From Setaria digitata (Eukaryota > Nematoda > Chromadorea > Rhabditida > Setariidae), in contig RCAB01000034.1 in assembly GCA_003640385.1 (NCBI GenBank), forward strand, positions 124,001 to 188,000: a DNA stretch of 64,000 nucleotides. Direction: 5' to 3'. This document shows, in pieces, positions 1-12,879 of the stretch. A program made the translations under genes and the position numbers. Every line of letters starts with the position of its first letter. Position 1 is the stretch's first letter. The notes below the pieces were generated by a model, which saw only the letters and a program-made list of their open reading frames with translations, did not search any database and was not told the DNA's origin.

Positions 1-3000
1 CCCATATCTCTCATCACGGAGAGGGACTGCTGCCAAAGTATAAAAAGATTGAAAGCTCCAACTAAATTGAAAAAACTGCACTATTTTTCACTACTAAAGC
101 AAGCAATCGAATTTATCCATTAATGGCTATATGAACTATTTAGAATGACTTAACATCTTGTACTGAAAGCCAACTAATTCTCTAAAACTAATCTTACTTA
201 GAACCAGCACTTTCCAAGCTACTAAACTGAACCGAAGAATGTACCAGATATTGCTGACCATTCACGAAACCGTAGCTAGTAAGTACGACTGAACTATGAG
301 AGAAATACAGACGTTCCAACAGACAGTATATTTACTGAAATTATTTAAACCTTTTTATATCTATCAACGATAAACAGTTTTATTTATAACTTTAACTGGT
401 GTGGTGAAACATAGCCTGCTTACTTTGATGCTTCCACCCTATTAAATATGAGATATGAGTGGAAATCCATAGTGATAAGAGTAGTATCGGAAGTGATAGG
501 GTCTTTTCCAGAGTATGAAATTGAAAATAAGTCTTGTTACTTGCAGAGTGGTAGTAAAACTCAAAAATCGCTGACAAATGAAACCTTCTAAAAAATAATA
601 TAAGGTAATACATTCTGCACTGTTGATATAATCCTCGAAAAATGTTCTGTGTTAACAGTGTGACACAGCATACATGAAATTGCGAAAATTCAAGAACGGC
701 TACCAAGGCCTTGAGGTAAATGCAACAGAGGCTGCTAGGATCTTGACGCCTTTCAAGCTACTCCTTATGCACACTTGCATACACAATTAATTATATTGAT
801 TTTGGTTAAAGGGAAACAAATCCTATCCTTTTTCTATTTTCTCTTCATATTAGTCGTATATATTGTTGTACAAGCCAAAGACAGAAGTTTACTGAATAGG
901 TGACACGTCCCTAAAAACGAAAAATCCGATTTATCCTTCCAGATCATATTTCTAACTCCGCAAAATGAAACGTCTTAAGGAAAATTTGTGTCATTTTATG
1001 TACCATTTCAAGAAAAACCTAAAGGCATAGATCAGTGAAAGTGAGGAACGTCAAGAATTTTATTCACATCTGGAAACATTGCAGTCCCGAAACAATTGCA
1101 GCAATTTATAGAACCATATACCGCTTCAAATTCCAGCTAAAAAAAAAGGTGCACCACGAACTTCGTTAAAAATTAAGAAGAGATGATTTTAGGGAAATCG
1201 AGAATAATACTTGTGAATCTGTAATGGATCGGAAGAGTAATGTAAACAGATCCCCTAAATATATATTAACTGAAGAAATACCCTTTATGAACAGGTTGTT
1301 TCTGTAGCTAAAAAGAGTGATATCATTTCTTTCGATTTTTAACTAAGCATATTCCACGTAATTAAAATAACATCATCATTTGGATGGCCATTTATCCATG
1401 CCTTTATGGTGGCAAGAGAAATATTACAAAACAATTTGTGGGGAAATGACAAAAGAAGGAGAGTGGACACAACTGGAAATGGGGAATATAAAGCAACAGC
1501 AAAAGGAGACGACAGGATACAGCGATAGAGAGAAGGAATGGCCTGACCAACCAACCTAATACTAAACCTTCTGTTTGCTCTTGCCGTTTATAACTATGGA
1601 TAGATAACACCATAATAAACATAGAGGACACTTCAGCATATATCCCTAGGCTAATTTCTAACCTTCTTTCTATTCACAAAATGTAGCCTACGGATGACAT
1701 TGTGGGGCTCTTTCCTGTCAATGAGCTCATTCCCTTGGAGACGGGATTGTTTGAAATCAATTATTGTATTCAACTGATTTCTAAGTTGCAAGAAAGTCAT
1801 CAATAAAGATGACCAAATGACAAGCAATTTATGATCCAGAACAACCTCCACTGCTTGCATTCACAAGTAATATAACAAGAATGAATATATTATTAGCATC
1901 AGCCGATTACTTACATAAGGCTATGATTACGAAGCAGAAGGGAATTTATGAGTTAGTATACCCTTACTTATAGGTTGATCACATGAGGTGTTCCACACTT
2001 CAATTGCATTCGAAGAGCGGCAAATAAAATAAGGCAAGGGTACACACTGAGTGCAACTACTATGAAGATAGACAACAAATACGATTCAACGACCACAACA
2101 CATCAATCACCTAGAGCATCTGACATATCGATATGCAGATATTCAGCAGCATTCGAGTGGCGTAGTAGGGCGAGTCGATTCTCATATTCGAATTACTCAC
2201 AAATTACCCACATTACTCACTCCTCATTTCATTTTCCAAGTCTGGTCTACCAACAATAAAGCCTCAGCAAATATCACCAACATATATCAAAAACTGTTTT
2301 TTTGCTACAGAATAACCTCACCTCACCCACCCTCCCGACTACACAGTACTTGTACGATTCTCGAGAACAACGTTCACTTACATATTAAAATGAACAATAA
2401 CTTTTCCCGAAAAATGCTTAAATTCTGGTTTGACGCAGCAGTTTTTGTACATTTATATTCCGCAAGAAGTTAACCTCGGACTCAACGGAAACTACGCACT
2501 GCAATTGCTTCTTCTCTATAACGAAAGCAAAATAATCAATGGTCGTAGTAACAAATTTTAGGTAGTTGGTTCATTTCTGAAATCTCGGATTACAACCACT
2601 AAACTTAGCCCAAACAGAATTTTTCTTTGAATCCGTTTAAATCAGTAACAGTCAACATGCATACTTCTCGAAAGAGTGCAGAAGGTAGGAGGCTCGAAAA
2701 CCTATTGATAAAATTAGAAACACAAGAGCAGCTCAAGCTGCTTAAGAAATCAGGCTTGTAAACGACAAACAAATTTGTACAATCGAGCTCCATAAAAATT
2801 CCACTTGACTTCAAAAGAAATATAAATTGAACAATCTAAAGACGAAGCAAAATTCCCCATACATATGTATTTGCACAATAAAAAAGCAGTTCAAGAATAA
2901 GACTGAAGAGGAAAAAAAATCAGCTATGAATTCTGATTTGAAAACAATTCCAAAAAAAATAGCAGTCAAGATACATAAGAAATCTGAAAAATAAATTCAT

Positions 3001-4199
3001 AATCAATTGAGATGTACACAATAAACCACTTGAATTTCACAATGGACTTCAGAGAACTTGTATACAGAGGATGAGTTTGGAAAAGCTTGGAGCACTATGA
3101 GCAAAAAAATGTCGAAACATATAAGACAGAAGTCGTAGAAGCTCAGAATAAAAGAAATAGACAGTGTACGTCTGTTCCGAAAAGAGTTTAAAGTAATGCT
3201 AACAATCAATGCATATTTTAAACAGGCTTCCAATCAATAATGATTATTCCATCGGTAAATACAAAAAGTGAAGGAACAGGTAACGAACGAGGCAAATGGA
3301 CTGAGTGCTTACAGCAGTTAAACACGAAGTTTTTCTTCTGAAAATCTTTTGACAAAAAACGGTAATGTAATAAACAATATAAATGACTAGTAAAGATGAT
3401 GATAAACCTGTAATACTATTTTATAGAAAAAAGGGAAAAAAAAACTGAGGAAATCCACGAAAAAGCATAACAAAACACTGCCAAAGAAGAGTTATTTATA
3501 ACACCTTCAACTGTCACTAGAACCTCAACCTTTTCAAAAACGCCTGTGTAGATCTCAGAAACCACAGAAAAAAATCCACAAAAACTTCAGTAAAATATTC
3601 CTCTCGACATCAAACGCCCACAAGAGATAGAAAACTTAAATAAATATTCAACAGTAAACACACAACTATTTATGGAATTAGATAAAAGTAAAAAAAAAAA
3701 AAAAAGAAACTTGAAAACTGAGTTTACTTCCTACTTCAATTTCGCTCCATCAGTTATTGGAGTTTTGACATTAGCAACAGTTAAACCAGATGTGGAAGTA
3801 CGAAGTGAAATAGTCTCAAGATAAACACAGATCTAAAGGTCATATAGTTAAAGGAAATCTGAATGATCAATCGTTTGTATTGCCACATCATTTCCGCTTT
3901 TCTTGGTTTCAAAAAGATGTCGTCGTCGCCATGCCGGACCCAGCTTCAACAAACACTGAATCATTTTTCAATTCTCTTAAAGATATGTGCTTTTTTAAAA
4001 ATGTATATCTGTCCTCATTCACCATAAATTAATAAAATAAGGTGCCTTGACAGATTATTAACACCTGAATAAACACAGAATGGAGGAATGATCAATTGTC
4101 ATCCTCCAGATTTCGACATAATTCTAGTAAGAAATTCTAAAAAATATCTTTAGTGTAAAGCAGATGAAACAGCTCATAAAAACTAGAGATTCCCTTCTT
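1..4199. other. Intergenic region, no gene seen
   Basis: AT-rich DNA downstream of the 3' end of the phospholipase gene. Open frames on both strands are short (at most about 100 codons), rich in Phe, Leu, Ile and Ser, and show no recognisable domain or plausible exon chain. Poly-A tracts occur near 3430 and 3690. A distant 3' UTR or regulatory sequence could be here, but nothing specific can be supported. Confidence 0.6.
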
Positions 4200-7100
4200 T
4201 CATAATATCACGAATAACAGTGGTAAAACCTTCGTTAGCAATCCACGAAGCTTTTCCATTTCACAACGCATGGTGCTGCAATATTGAACACAATCCCACA
4301 TCATACGTGCCAAGTCAGTATCATCCCGCGTATCCATTGGGATATCCTTATGGAGTGGTGCGGAGAGACGAAAGAACGGCACATTCATGTTGTGACACCA
4401 AGAACGGGCCCGCTCAACTGGAGCTCCCTCTGTTGCTGTTACCTGAGAAATGTGGTTAACAGGTACTATCGTTCCCAATAAAAAAATCACCTCGGATAAC
4501 TAGAAAAGGAAGTATCTGAAAAACCTGCTCGACGAGTATAACCCCCAAGTTTTTGATGGCAACAGCAGAAGAGTATGGATTTGATGAGATTTCTAAATTG
4601 GATGTTGATAAAGGCATTGTTGGAATAGCACCAGTACCAACGCTTAACAAACAGCCCAGCTCTATTGAATTATTTTCTGAACTTGTCTGGAAAAAGCATG
4701 AAAATCATTACGCTGCATCAGGTAATACTTTACATCAAAAATATTTTGAAAGTTCAAAGAAAAGAAGAGGGTGCGAAATAAAAGAAATATTCAAATTATC
4801 AAGTTCAACAAGTTATAAGTTAAGAGGAAAAAAATAAAGAAAAAATCAGAACTGCTTTGAAATTTATTCTATCACCAAAAGTGTAAAAAGTATAAAATTA
4901 TCGGAAATCTGTGAAGTTACCAAAAAATGCTTTGTGGTATTCCAAAACGCTAATTCCGAAAGCAATTCTAAAGCAGGATTATTTGAGATAATGCCACCGT
5001 CAATATATCTATTATCAACAGAACTAAAGTATGTTGGTGCTGCAGAGGTTCGTCGTAGTGCCTTCCACAGCAGAATGTCTGCAAATGTTACCCATGTTAA
5101 TTTCAGATGTTAAAACCAGACTGTTCGTACCTAGAAAAACAATCAAACTTACAAGATAATATTTTCTATTACCAAACAAGCATACCAGCCGGATCAGTGT
5201 ATCCAAGAGATGCATTTTCTTCGTCTGACAAAGGCAAGCGAAAATTTCGCATCAACTCCAAACGCACTGGGAAACAATCTGCTCGTACTGTTGTTAAAAT
5301 CATTCTTAAAAACAGGATATATTCTAGATACTAAACACTTTTGTAGCAAAAAAAGAAAATTATAGTGTAAATTGAACAGAAGAATAGTTCAAACATACTT
5401 AGGCCAAGGTATTGAAGCGAGAGTCATATCTGTACCAACTTCTGCTTGTATAAACAATTCTAACAAACCAGTATTATACGGTCGAGCCCAGCTATCAAAA
5501 ACGAGATCTTTCAGGCGTAAATAAATCTGTTGGCATTCACGCAGTGTTTTCCCTACAAACAAAAGTATGCGGTCAAAATGGCATCTAAACTAACAAAATG
5601 TAATACCAAATCAAATCAAAAGCAATTAAGCAGTTAGGACTTACAAATATTAACATACAGATACTGACGATTTTATGATGGTAGGAATTCAAATGGCGAT
5701 TTAGTAAATTAAGCAGTTAGGACTTACAAATATTAACATACAGATACTGACGATTTTATGATGGTAGGAATTCAAATGGCGATTCAGTAGAAATTCCTGA
5801 CTATTTCGCATCATAAATTATTCAGTTCAAGGAAAATACCAACCTAGAGCTAAAGCTGCAGCAATAATCCCACCTGTAGAGGTTCCAGCTACCATATCAA
5901 AATACGAAAAAAACGGTTCCCCCATGACTTTCTCAAGTTCCAGTAGCATCTGAAATGATTGTATTACCATTTAATATCACTTCCTCAACCTTAGCTAACA
6001 CAGTTATCTCGTAAGAAAAAGCTTTAGAAATATTGACAAAGAGAAAGGAAACACTACTTGTATTATGACAAGACCACGAATTCCACCACCATCAAGTGAT
6101 AATAAATTCACGAAATCTGGAGTTTCCTTCTTTACAGTTAATTCTTCTAGTTTCTTCATCATTCGCTCATAACAAAACTATAATGCACAAGCAAAAAAAA
6201 AAAGGTGACCGATTTTTGAACTTTGCAATTTGAAATTACAGTAATAACAGAAACCAAATAAAACGCTGTCAAAGCACACACACACACACACCTTCTGCTT
6301 AAAATCCTGAATACAGTTGCCGACTTTAACATCAACGGATGTATCCACATCATCCATGAAAACAGAACTACCCGTTCGAGGAATTATATAATTTTCGGCA
6401 CTTTCTATCAAAGACCACGAAGCATCCTTCATTTCATCCAGCTTCTTACCATTAACACATCCAGAAACACATCCACTTTTCCCTCCACTTTCACAGCGAC
6501 GAGCACCGCAAATCGCGAGACTTTTTACCAAATCCCATCTGAAAGTTTTTTATGAACAAGCTTACCAGCAATTCATGCAATAACTCTGCAGCCACCAAAA
6601 TTCCAAACTCACTCCTGAAGCTTAGAAGCAAGATGACGCGGCGTCTCACCATGTTTGTTTTTTACATTTGGATCAGCGCCTAAACACAAAAGTAGTCGAG
6701 TCATTAATAAGTCTCTTCTTGAAACAGATAAGTGAAGAGCGGTATCACCACTTCGATCTGACACATTCAAATCGCAATTATAAGATGATAAAGTCATAAC
6801 CATACCTAAAAATTATTTTTCTATTAATTAAGGTTTTTGACATAAATACTCCTTTGAATGTATAGAAGCACAACTAAGAATTTTTGTCAGCATAAACACC
6901 TTCAACAAACTTTCAATTATGCTTAAATCACAGGGAACTAATAATCACTAACCAACATCGCCCCTACTGACGTACATATGAATAGGTGCTTGTCCAGCAT
7001 TATTTCGAGCATTCAAATCAAGTTCCTTGTGTTTAAGAGATAATAATCCCATTAGCGGTGTTTTGAATTGTGCTGCATGTAACACTGTGTTTCCCGTGGC

Positions 7101-8916
7101 AGGATCTTTTTCATGCAATAATTTAGGAGAGGCTTCTAGTAATGTCCGAATTACTTCAGCTGATTTTCCTTTACTCTGCATTGCTTCAAACAGTGGAGAT
7201 CGTCCAGCTACACGAATATTGACTTCTGCACCGTGTGATATTAAGGTTGATACAATTCGTGGATTTGCATTTCGGATCGCAATCAAAACGGGAGTATATC
7301 CGTCGTGATTGGTTGTATTTAAAAGAGAATGCGTCCTGTCAAATTCCCAAAGCAATTCTAACATCGTCACCGACGCTAAGGCTGCATAGTGTAATGAGTT
7401 GTTTCCATTAATATCGCGAGCTGCCGGATCGGCACCAAGTTCCAGAAGTCTCCGGACGATTTCCAAGCGATGCATTTCAATCGCAAGCATCAGTGGGTAA
7501 CGACCTTCCGGTTGAGCGGTCACTTGAAGCATTCTGAACAGAATTACTTAAGTCTTGACTATGTGTTGAAAATTATCCTGAGAAAAAAAAATATTCTGAA
7601 GCGACTTACACATCAAATAAATCCGCGTTCATTGCTTGAAATCTTTTAATACTTTCGTCTGCAAAAAAATCGGCCCGATTCGTAGCGATAGCAATCGGAA
7701 CAATAAGCCAAAGCGGATGAGCACGGAGCGCAGTTACCAGATCCCGTACTAGCCTACGATTGTCGCTTTGCATATCTATAAAAAAAAAAAAAAAGTTAAT
7801 AATATGAGAAAATAAAATTGATAAGCGAAAGTTCCAGTGCGGAACAGACGTTTCTAGATTAAATGTCTGCCCAGTAGCAAGATATGCTTACCAAGTAACA
7901 TAAATAATGCTTCACAATCATAGCACCGATTACATAAATCGATTGCTTCTTGGATTTCATGGGTTCGAAATATGCTCACAGTAACAAGTAATTCAATCTC
8001 ATCTTGGCTATCATTTGTTTCATCACTTTCCTTCGAAAAAAGCACATGAAACAGCGGTGCAGCAGGTCGATTTTTCAGCGTGCCCTGCACAACACGTAAT
8101 CCTCTCTTGCTATTACTGTGAGGATAAACGGCATTATGAGCTCGGAGCAATTCCACTGGAAATGGTACCACCTACAACAGTCAATGGTATATATTATCTT
8201 CTGTAAAAAAGGAAGCTGACGTTGTTGGTATAACACGTAAATGTTATGTATAAGAGCAGAAAAATAAAGTACTTCATAACAATCGGAGGGTATCCAATAA
8301 TCTTCACCGAAAACGCGTTCTCGTGCACTTGACCACAACTCACCAAGTTTATGTGAGACTTGAGCTAAGGAAAATAAACTGAAAAATTCGAAATTTGCAG
8401 AACGAAATACAATCAAGATTTGGATCTCTTGCGTCCTTTATATTTCTCAGGCTAATATAAATCAAGGTTGTTAGTTACTAAAAAAAGCAGTTTTAATTCC
8501 AAAAAGCTCTTTTATACAGTAATATGCTAAAAATGTTTTGTATGCCTACAAAAGCCTGACCTTGGTCTGCCCGTAGTTTTCCTTGTTGTTGGTGATGGTG
8601 GAGGTGTTGGGACGCCTTCTTCAGCAGTCGTTAACGTTGTCGATGGAATGGTTTCCATTTCGGATAAATCTGTCGCTGATGTTGCTTGGGAATTCGTTTC
8701 AGTCCCTATGATTTCCCGTGATGTTGGAGATATTTTAAGAGTCGTTTCGCTAATTGCTGTAGCCACATCATTGTAAATCAATGAGGGGCCACCGACTTGG
8801 TCATCAATTACCCCAGCTGGATCCGTATCCTCAGTTTCGTTCCCATCTACATTAGTTATTTGAGAACTAATGCCCACAGTAACGGTTTCCAGTGTCGACG
8901 CATTTAAATCCGTCAT
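4200..8916 (-). CDS. Calcium-independent phospholipase A2 (group VI, ankyrin + patatin), PLA2G6-like
   Basis: Hydrolyses the sn-2 acyl chain of phospholipids; the family acts in membrane remodelling and mitochondrial lipid upkeep. Exons run right to left, about a dozen. N-terminal part at 7.6-8.9 kb; ankyrin repeats at about 7609-7773, 6950-7535 and 6612-6806 (for example [20 protein letters not shown]). The patatin domain follows: nucleotide-binding loop DGGGIRGLV (about 6070-6110), lipase motif GTSTGG carrying the nucleophile Ser (about 5860-5880), catalytic Asp in DGG within [11 protein letters not shown] (about 5000-5020). Then SVGTG (about 4640) and a C-terminal exon (4200-4442) with VERARSWC and a TGA stop. 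Both catalytic residues and the oxyanion loop are present. The exon 8561-8916 encodes about 118 Ser/Thr-rich residues; its donor is in phase with the acceptor before 8378, so I include it, but this N-terminus is the weakest part. It is divergently oriented to the S2-like gene. Catalytic core identity is very sure; exon ends are approximate. Confidence 0.92.
5624..5789. repeat. Perfect 83-bp tandem duplication in a phospholipase intron
   Basis: Two head-to-tail copies with a period of 83 bp begin at 5624 and 5707. They are identical apart from differences at the last few bases (GATTTAGTAA versus GATTCAGTAG). The repeat lies in the intron between the GTSTGG exon and the exon that follows it, so it should not alter the protein. 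Near-identity means a very recent duplication or an assembly stutter. Confidence 0.95.
6275..6291. repeat. (CA)n microsatellite
   Basis: Short uninterrupted CA/TG tract just beyond the exon coding the linker between the ankyrin repeats and the patatin domain. On the coding (minus) strand it reads GTGTGTGT directly after a probable donor, so it supplies several alternative GT positions. Confidence 0.9.
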
Positions 8917-11259
8917 CAGTGGTGTTTGTCCAGGCTTGTCTCACTCTTCAATATTCATCACAAATCCTTTCACCTTCAAAACATTTTTGCTGAATGCTAA
9001 TCAGAAACAGTGTAGCATAATTCATTCGACGACTGCATAATTAATAATCGTACAACCAGGAATTTAGCCTCAACTAGTTACAAGTATGTAATGCTTCCTA
9101 CCTTCCGCAAGCTTCCATAGCCTGCAATAGCGGGACGAACTATTACCACATCTTCCTAGTTTCACTGTGGATTCTTCTCCAGCTTGATGGCCATTTGCAA
9201 ATATATTCAATATACATATCACTACCAAAATTCGCTGGGTCCAAAATACACATGCTTAGCATCACTTGAAACTTCCCTAAGAACGAATTACTAAGCATAC
9301 AAATTCCTTGTCAAACAAAGTATCCAGCAGATAAGATTGCTCAGAGCTAAGAAACTGGATATCTTGCTGCAAATTATAAGGAAATTCCTGAGAGGAACAC
9401 TTCAAGGATAAGCAGAAACCCCCTCTCATTACATAGACATTCCCCGGCTATAACAAATTAACGGATAAAATGGGAAATGTATCGTCCCGCAACTCGTTTC
9501 TCAACCAATCCTGCATATTCTAACAAAAATACTCCTTTTCATTTCTCATTACTCTTCCCATCCAAGTCTATTTTATTACTTACAAGCCTCGCTCGAGAAT
9601 ATTTCTAACCAAACTATCTCTAATTCTCCCTGACGACACCATCCTTTTGCAATCTTCCTCTGAACTCGTCATCTGCCCATCAAGGCAAAGGCATTTGCGG
9701 CCTTCACTAACAGCAGCTCAGGAAGGGGACGGTATGTAACAGTACATCCTAACGAGATGGCGCTTACGGGTGACTGTGGGATGGGTTGCCCATCAAACCT
9801 TTATTTTTCCCTTCCTCTCGTTTCGGAAAACGGGGGTGCTTTCATTCCTGTGGCATAGATTCCTGATGGCTTTCTGTTGATCTCCTACAGTCTAATCAGA
9901 CCATCCTTTGTGCTAGTCGCCTGCGGAACTAAGTTGAAGACACTTTTTCTTTATCGAGCTACAGGTGCTTGTATAACTCACCACCATAAATCGAGTTCCC
10001 TCTACTAACTATTTTCCGGATTTCCGATCGAATAAATCCAGGATTTTGTTTCTGCGGCAATCCTGCCATAATGTAGTACAAAATCATCAAGTTCATCTGG
10101 TAACCATTTATCAAAATTTGTCCAGCAAGAAGTAGATATTTCATAATTTTTGTTTGGCAGAGTTTAAATGCAGTAGGTATTATAATTCTGTAATGAGTAC
10201 GAATTGTATGTTTCAGAACAGTGCAATTCCTATTATATCATTTCTTTCATGCCTGCTTATTTAACAAAAGACAATAAAAACATTACTGTGCAGTCTACAC
10301 ATAACAAGCAACTTACCAGATGTATAAATGTCTTGTTCGTTATGGATTGCTGAATAATCCACTTTTAAAACTTTGGGAATTAAGTTTCAGTGTCTTTCTG
10401 GATTTAAAAGACATGTTTTTAAGAGTCGACAAAGGATTACACATAATTTGAAACGGTCAGCTGTCCACAACTGCTTCAGATTACTTATGAGATATGTTTC
10501 CATGGTGATGTTATGTTTGTTTGCAAGCCTAATGATACAGCGGCAAATAGCATTCACTCATCGCGCGACACTAACTGTCACACTGTTCTTTTTATTCAGT
10601 CTAATTAGTTATTTGAAAAATTAGGGAAGTATAAATTTTTGAGATCGATATCTTAAAAGACAGTGTGGCGAATAAAGATTTTTAGAATTTAAAGGCTACA
10701 AATTTTTGCAGAAACTGAAGTTATGACCAAAATTTTATTTCTTTTAATGAGTTCTCTTAGACTGCTGGAGGATTTGTTGCAATTTTAAGGAATTACATCG
10801 CTAACAGACGCATACAGTCGTTGGTGCATTGAAAGGTTTCAAGAACTGTAAGATCGAAAAATTCTTAATTAAGAGCCCATTGAAATGAACATGCCTAGTA
10901 CTTTATATTGATTGTCTGCACATGAGCTTGCCTCTGCGTGTGTGTTCGAAATAGGACTCATTTGGGTTTCAATGGCTTCAGCGAGGCTCTTTTTTTTGAG
11001 GCCTTAAACTACCTTTGTCGCTTCAGACATAGCTACGCTACGTCTCGCCTAGCACAGCTTCACAGTGTGATGACTGTCCGCAACTGGACTTTTTAAGTAA
11101 CTTTGTTCTTGAAAATGATGTCTGAACCAATTCTTTCTCCATTTTCACTGTTAGAAAGACTTCAGAAGATTTGTGACCAATTTGAAACGTCTTTACCATC
11201 ACTTAATGTGCAATGAACCATTCTCAAGAGTAGATGGTGAAAGTTGCATTTCAGTTAGA
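8917..11259. other. Divergent intergenic region between phospholipase and S2-like gene
   Basis: About 2.3 kb separates two divergently transcribed genes, so it should hold both promoters. No exon chain, RNA gene or strong repeat is visible. Open frames such as 9959-10144 (minus) and 10373-10624 (plus) have no recognisable domain. A poly-T/pyrimidine stretch near 10985-11000 is unremarkable. Confidence 0.55.
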
Positions 11260-12879
11260 ATGGATCGTCGCGGAGCATTTCAGGGAGGTTTCGGTAGTGG
11301 CAGTATTGGCAGTTTTGATAGTCATGCTTCAGCCGATCATGCTGAAAGATGGTCCAGGTATTTGAAGCAAGCTACATTTCAGTTAAGAAGAGATTCATAT
11401 TCCGGTTCTTGCATTCTTCAAGAAGAGGAGCTCCTCTCCACTTATTTGATCCGTTAGAGGGATAATTAAATTTGAAACAGCTGTCCACGTCACCCTTTTA
11501 AGTTTAGGTTTGGCAAGTCACTTCCTGTTGTTTTCTTTGGTTTTTTTAACAAAATTTTCCCTTTTTATTATCAAAAATCGTGATCAGTTACAGTTACAGA
11601 AGGAAATTCGCCAATAAAATAAAAAGTTAATTGGTAATTGCAATATCCTCTAATCACTTGAATGTCTAAAATTCACTGATGCCGAATAATATCGAAAAAA
11701 GGAGATGGTTCAGCATCATTTTATACTTGTTTTCTAACTGATTAGTTAAGTGTCTTAATAGTCGAAACTAGTGAAGAAAATAAGACTCATTATCTTCCTT
11801 GTTTTTCAAATTTTTTCGAAGGTTTTGCAGTTCAATGAGAAGTCGAGGTGGTGGACCACGTCGAATAGGTAGTGGTTTACGTCGTATAACTCTTGACTCG
11901 GACAAACCATGGATTCCAGTAACAAAACTTGGCCGTTTAGTGAAGGATGGACGGGTAGCTACAATCGACGAAATTTACCGTAGATCAATACCCATTCTAG
12001 TCGGTCTCCTATTATAATTTAATTATTATGACCTGTTAATGCCAAAATCATAACATTTCTTTTCCGAGTTGAAACCATTTTCGACTTTAAAGTGTCAAAA
12101 TTTATGCATTATATTTAACGTTTGCTTAAAAATGCAAACTTCCATATCTTTAATAAAAGGACATTGAAATAATTAATTAGGAAATGTTCAATCTTCGCAG
12201 ATAAGATTATTCAGATAGGAAGAGTTGCAGGAATATCAAATTGTTGACGCACTGGTGCCAAATCTCACGGAGCAAGTTCTGAAGATTCTGCCAGTACAAA
12301 AGGAAGTTCGAACTGGGCTACGCACTCGATTTCGGGCGTTTGTTGCCATTGGTGACAGGAATGGCCATGTTGGTCTTGGGATGCAATGCGCGAAACGTGT
12401 CAGCACTGCCATTAGACGTGCCATCTACCGTGCCAAGACAGCAGTGGTACCTGTACGACGAGCCTATTGGCGTGCGGAATATGGGCTACCTCATACAATA
12501 CCGTGCAAGGTATTCAGCCTGATAACCTGTTCATATTACTACTTTTCATCACTAACTACCGTCAAGATTTCAAAGCTAAATCTCAAATTCACTAATTAAA
12601 AGAAACTCAGTTTAGATAGTGGTTCGCTACTGTGCTGTTCGAGTAACACTTCATCCAGCTCCTCGCGGTACCGGTATTAATGCACCACCGATAGTACAAA
12701 AACTGCTGCACCTCGGTGGCATTCAGGATTGTTATACTTCAGCATCCAATTATACAACGCTAGGGCCTGTTGCAAAAGCTACGTTCCTCGCCATTCAACG
12801 TGCTTACTTGTTTGAATCGAACAATGAGAAAATTGAAGACAATGCATCTTCTAAACTGCTACCGTTAGCTAACTCTTGA
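11260..12879 (+). CDS. Divergent paralogue of 40S ribosomal protein S2 (uS5)
   Basis: Four exons with consistent phase: 11260-11357, 11831-11999, 12231-12509 and 12616-12879, giving 269 residues, close to the usual S2 length (about 270-290). Order matches the family: a short [12 protein letters not shown] start, the helix [12 protein letters not shown], then LKILPVQKE, the S5 RNA-binding core [36 protein letters not shown], and PAPRGTGI followed by DCYTSA. S2 normally sits at the mRNA entry of the 40S subunit and is among the most conserved proteins. Here the Arg-Gly-rich N-terminus is almost gone, many invariant positions differ and the usual LTPDLW-type C-terminus is replaced by an unrelated acidic/Ser tail. 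Introns and an intact frame argue against a processed pseudogene. A TTTCAG acceptor ends 6 bases before the ATG, a likely trans-splice site. Exon 2 uses an unusual donor (GTCGGT). Whether it enters ribosomes is unknown. Confidence 0.9.

Noticed and set aside
2062..2259. Plus-strand frame of 65 codons in the left intergenic region
   Set aside because: Ser/Tyr/His-rich, with no splice context or domain.
7027..7308. Plus-strand frame of 93 codons inside the ankyrin exon region
   Set aside because: Antisense shadow of the ankyrin-repeat exon, which has clear family motifs on the minus strand.
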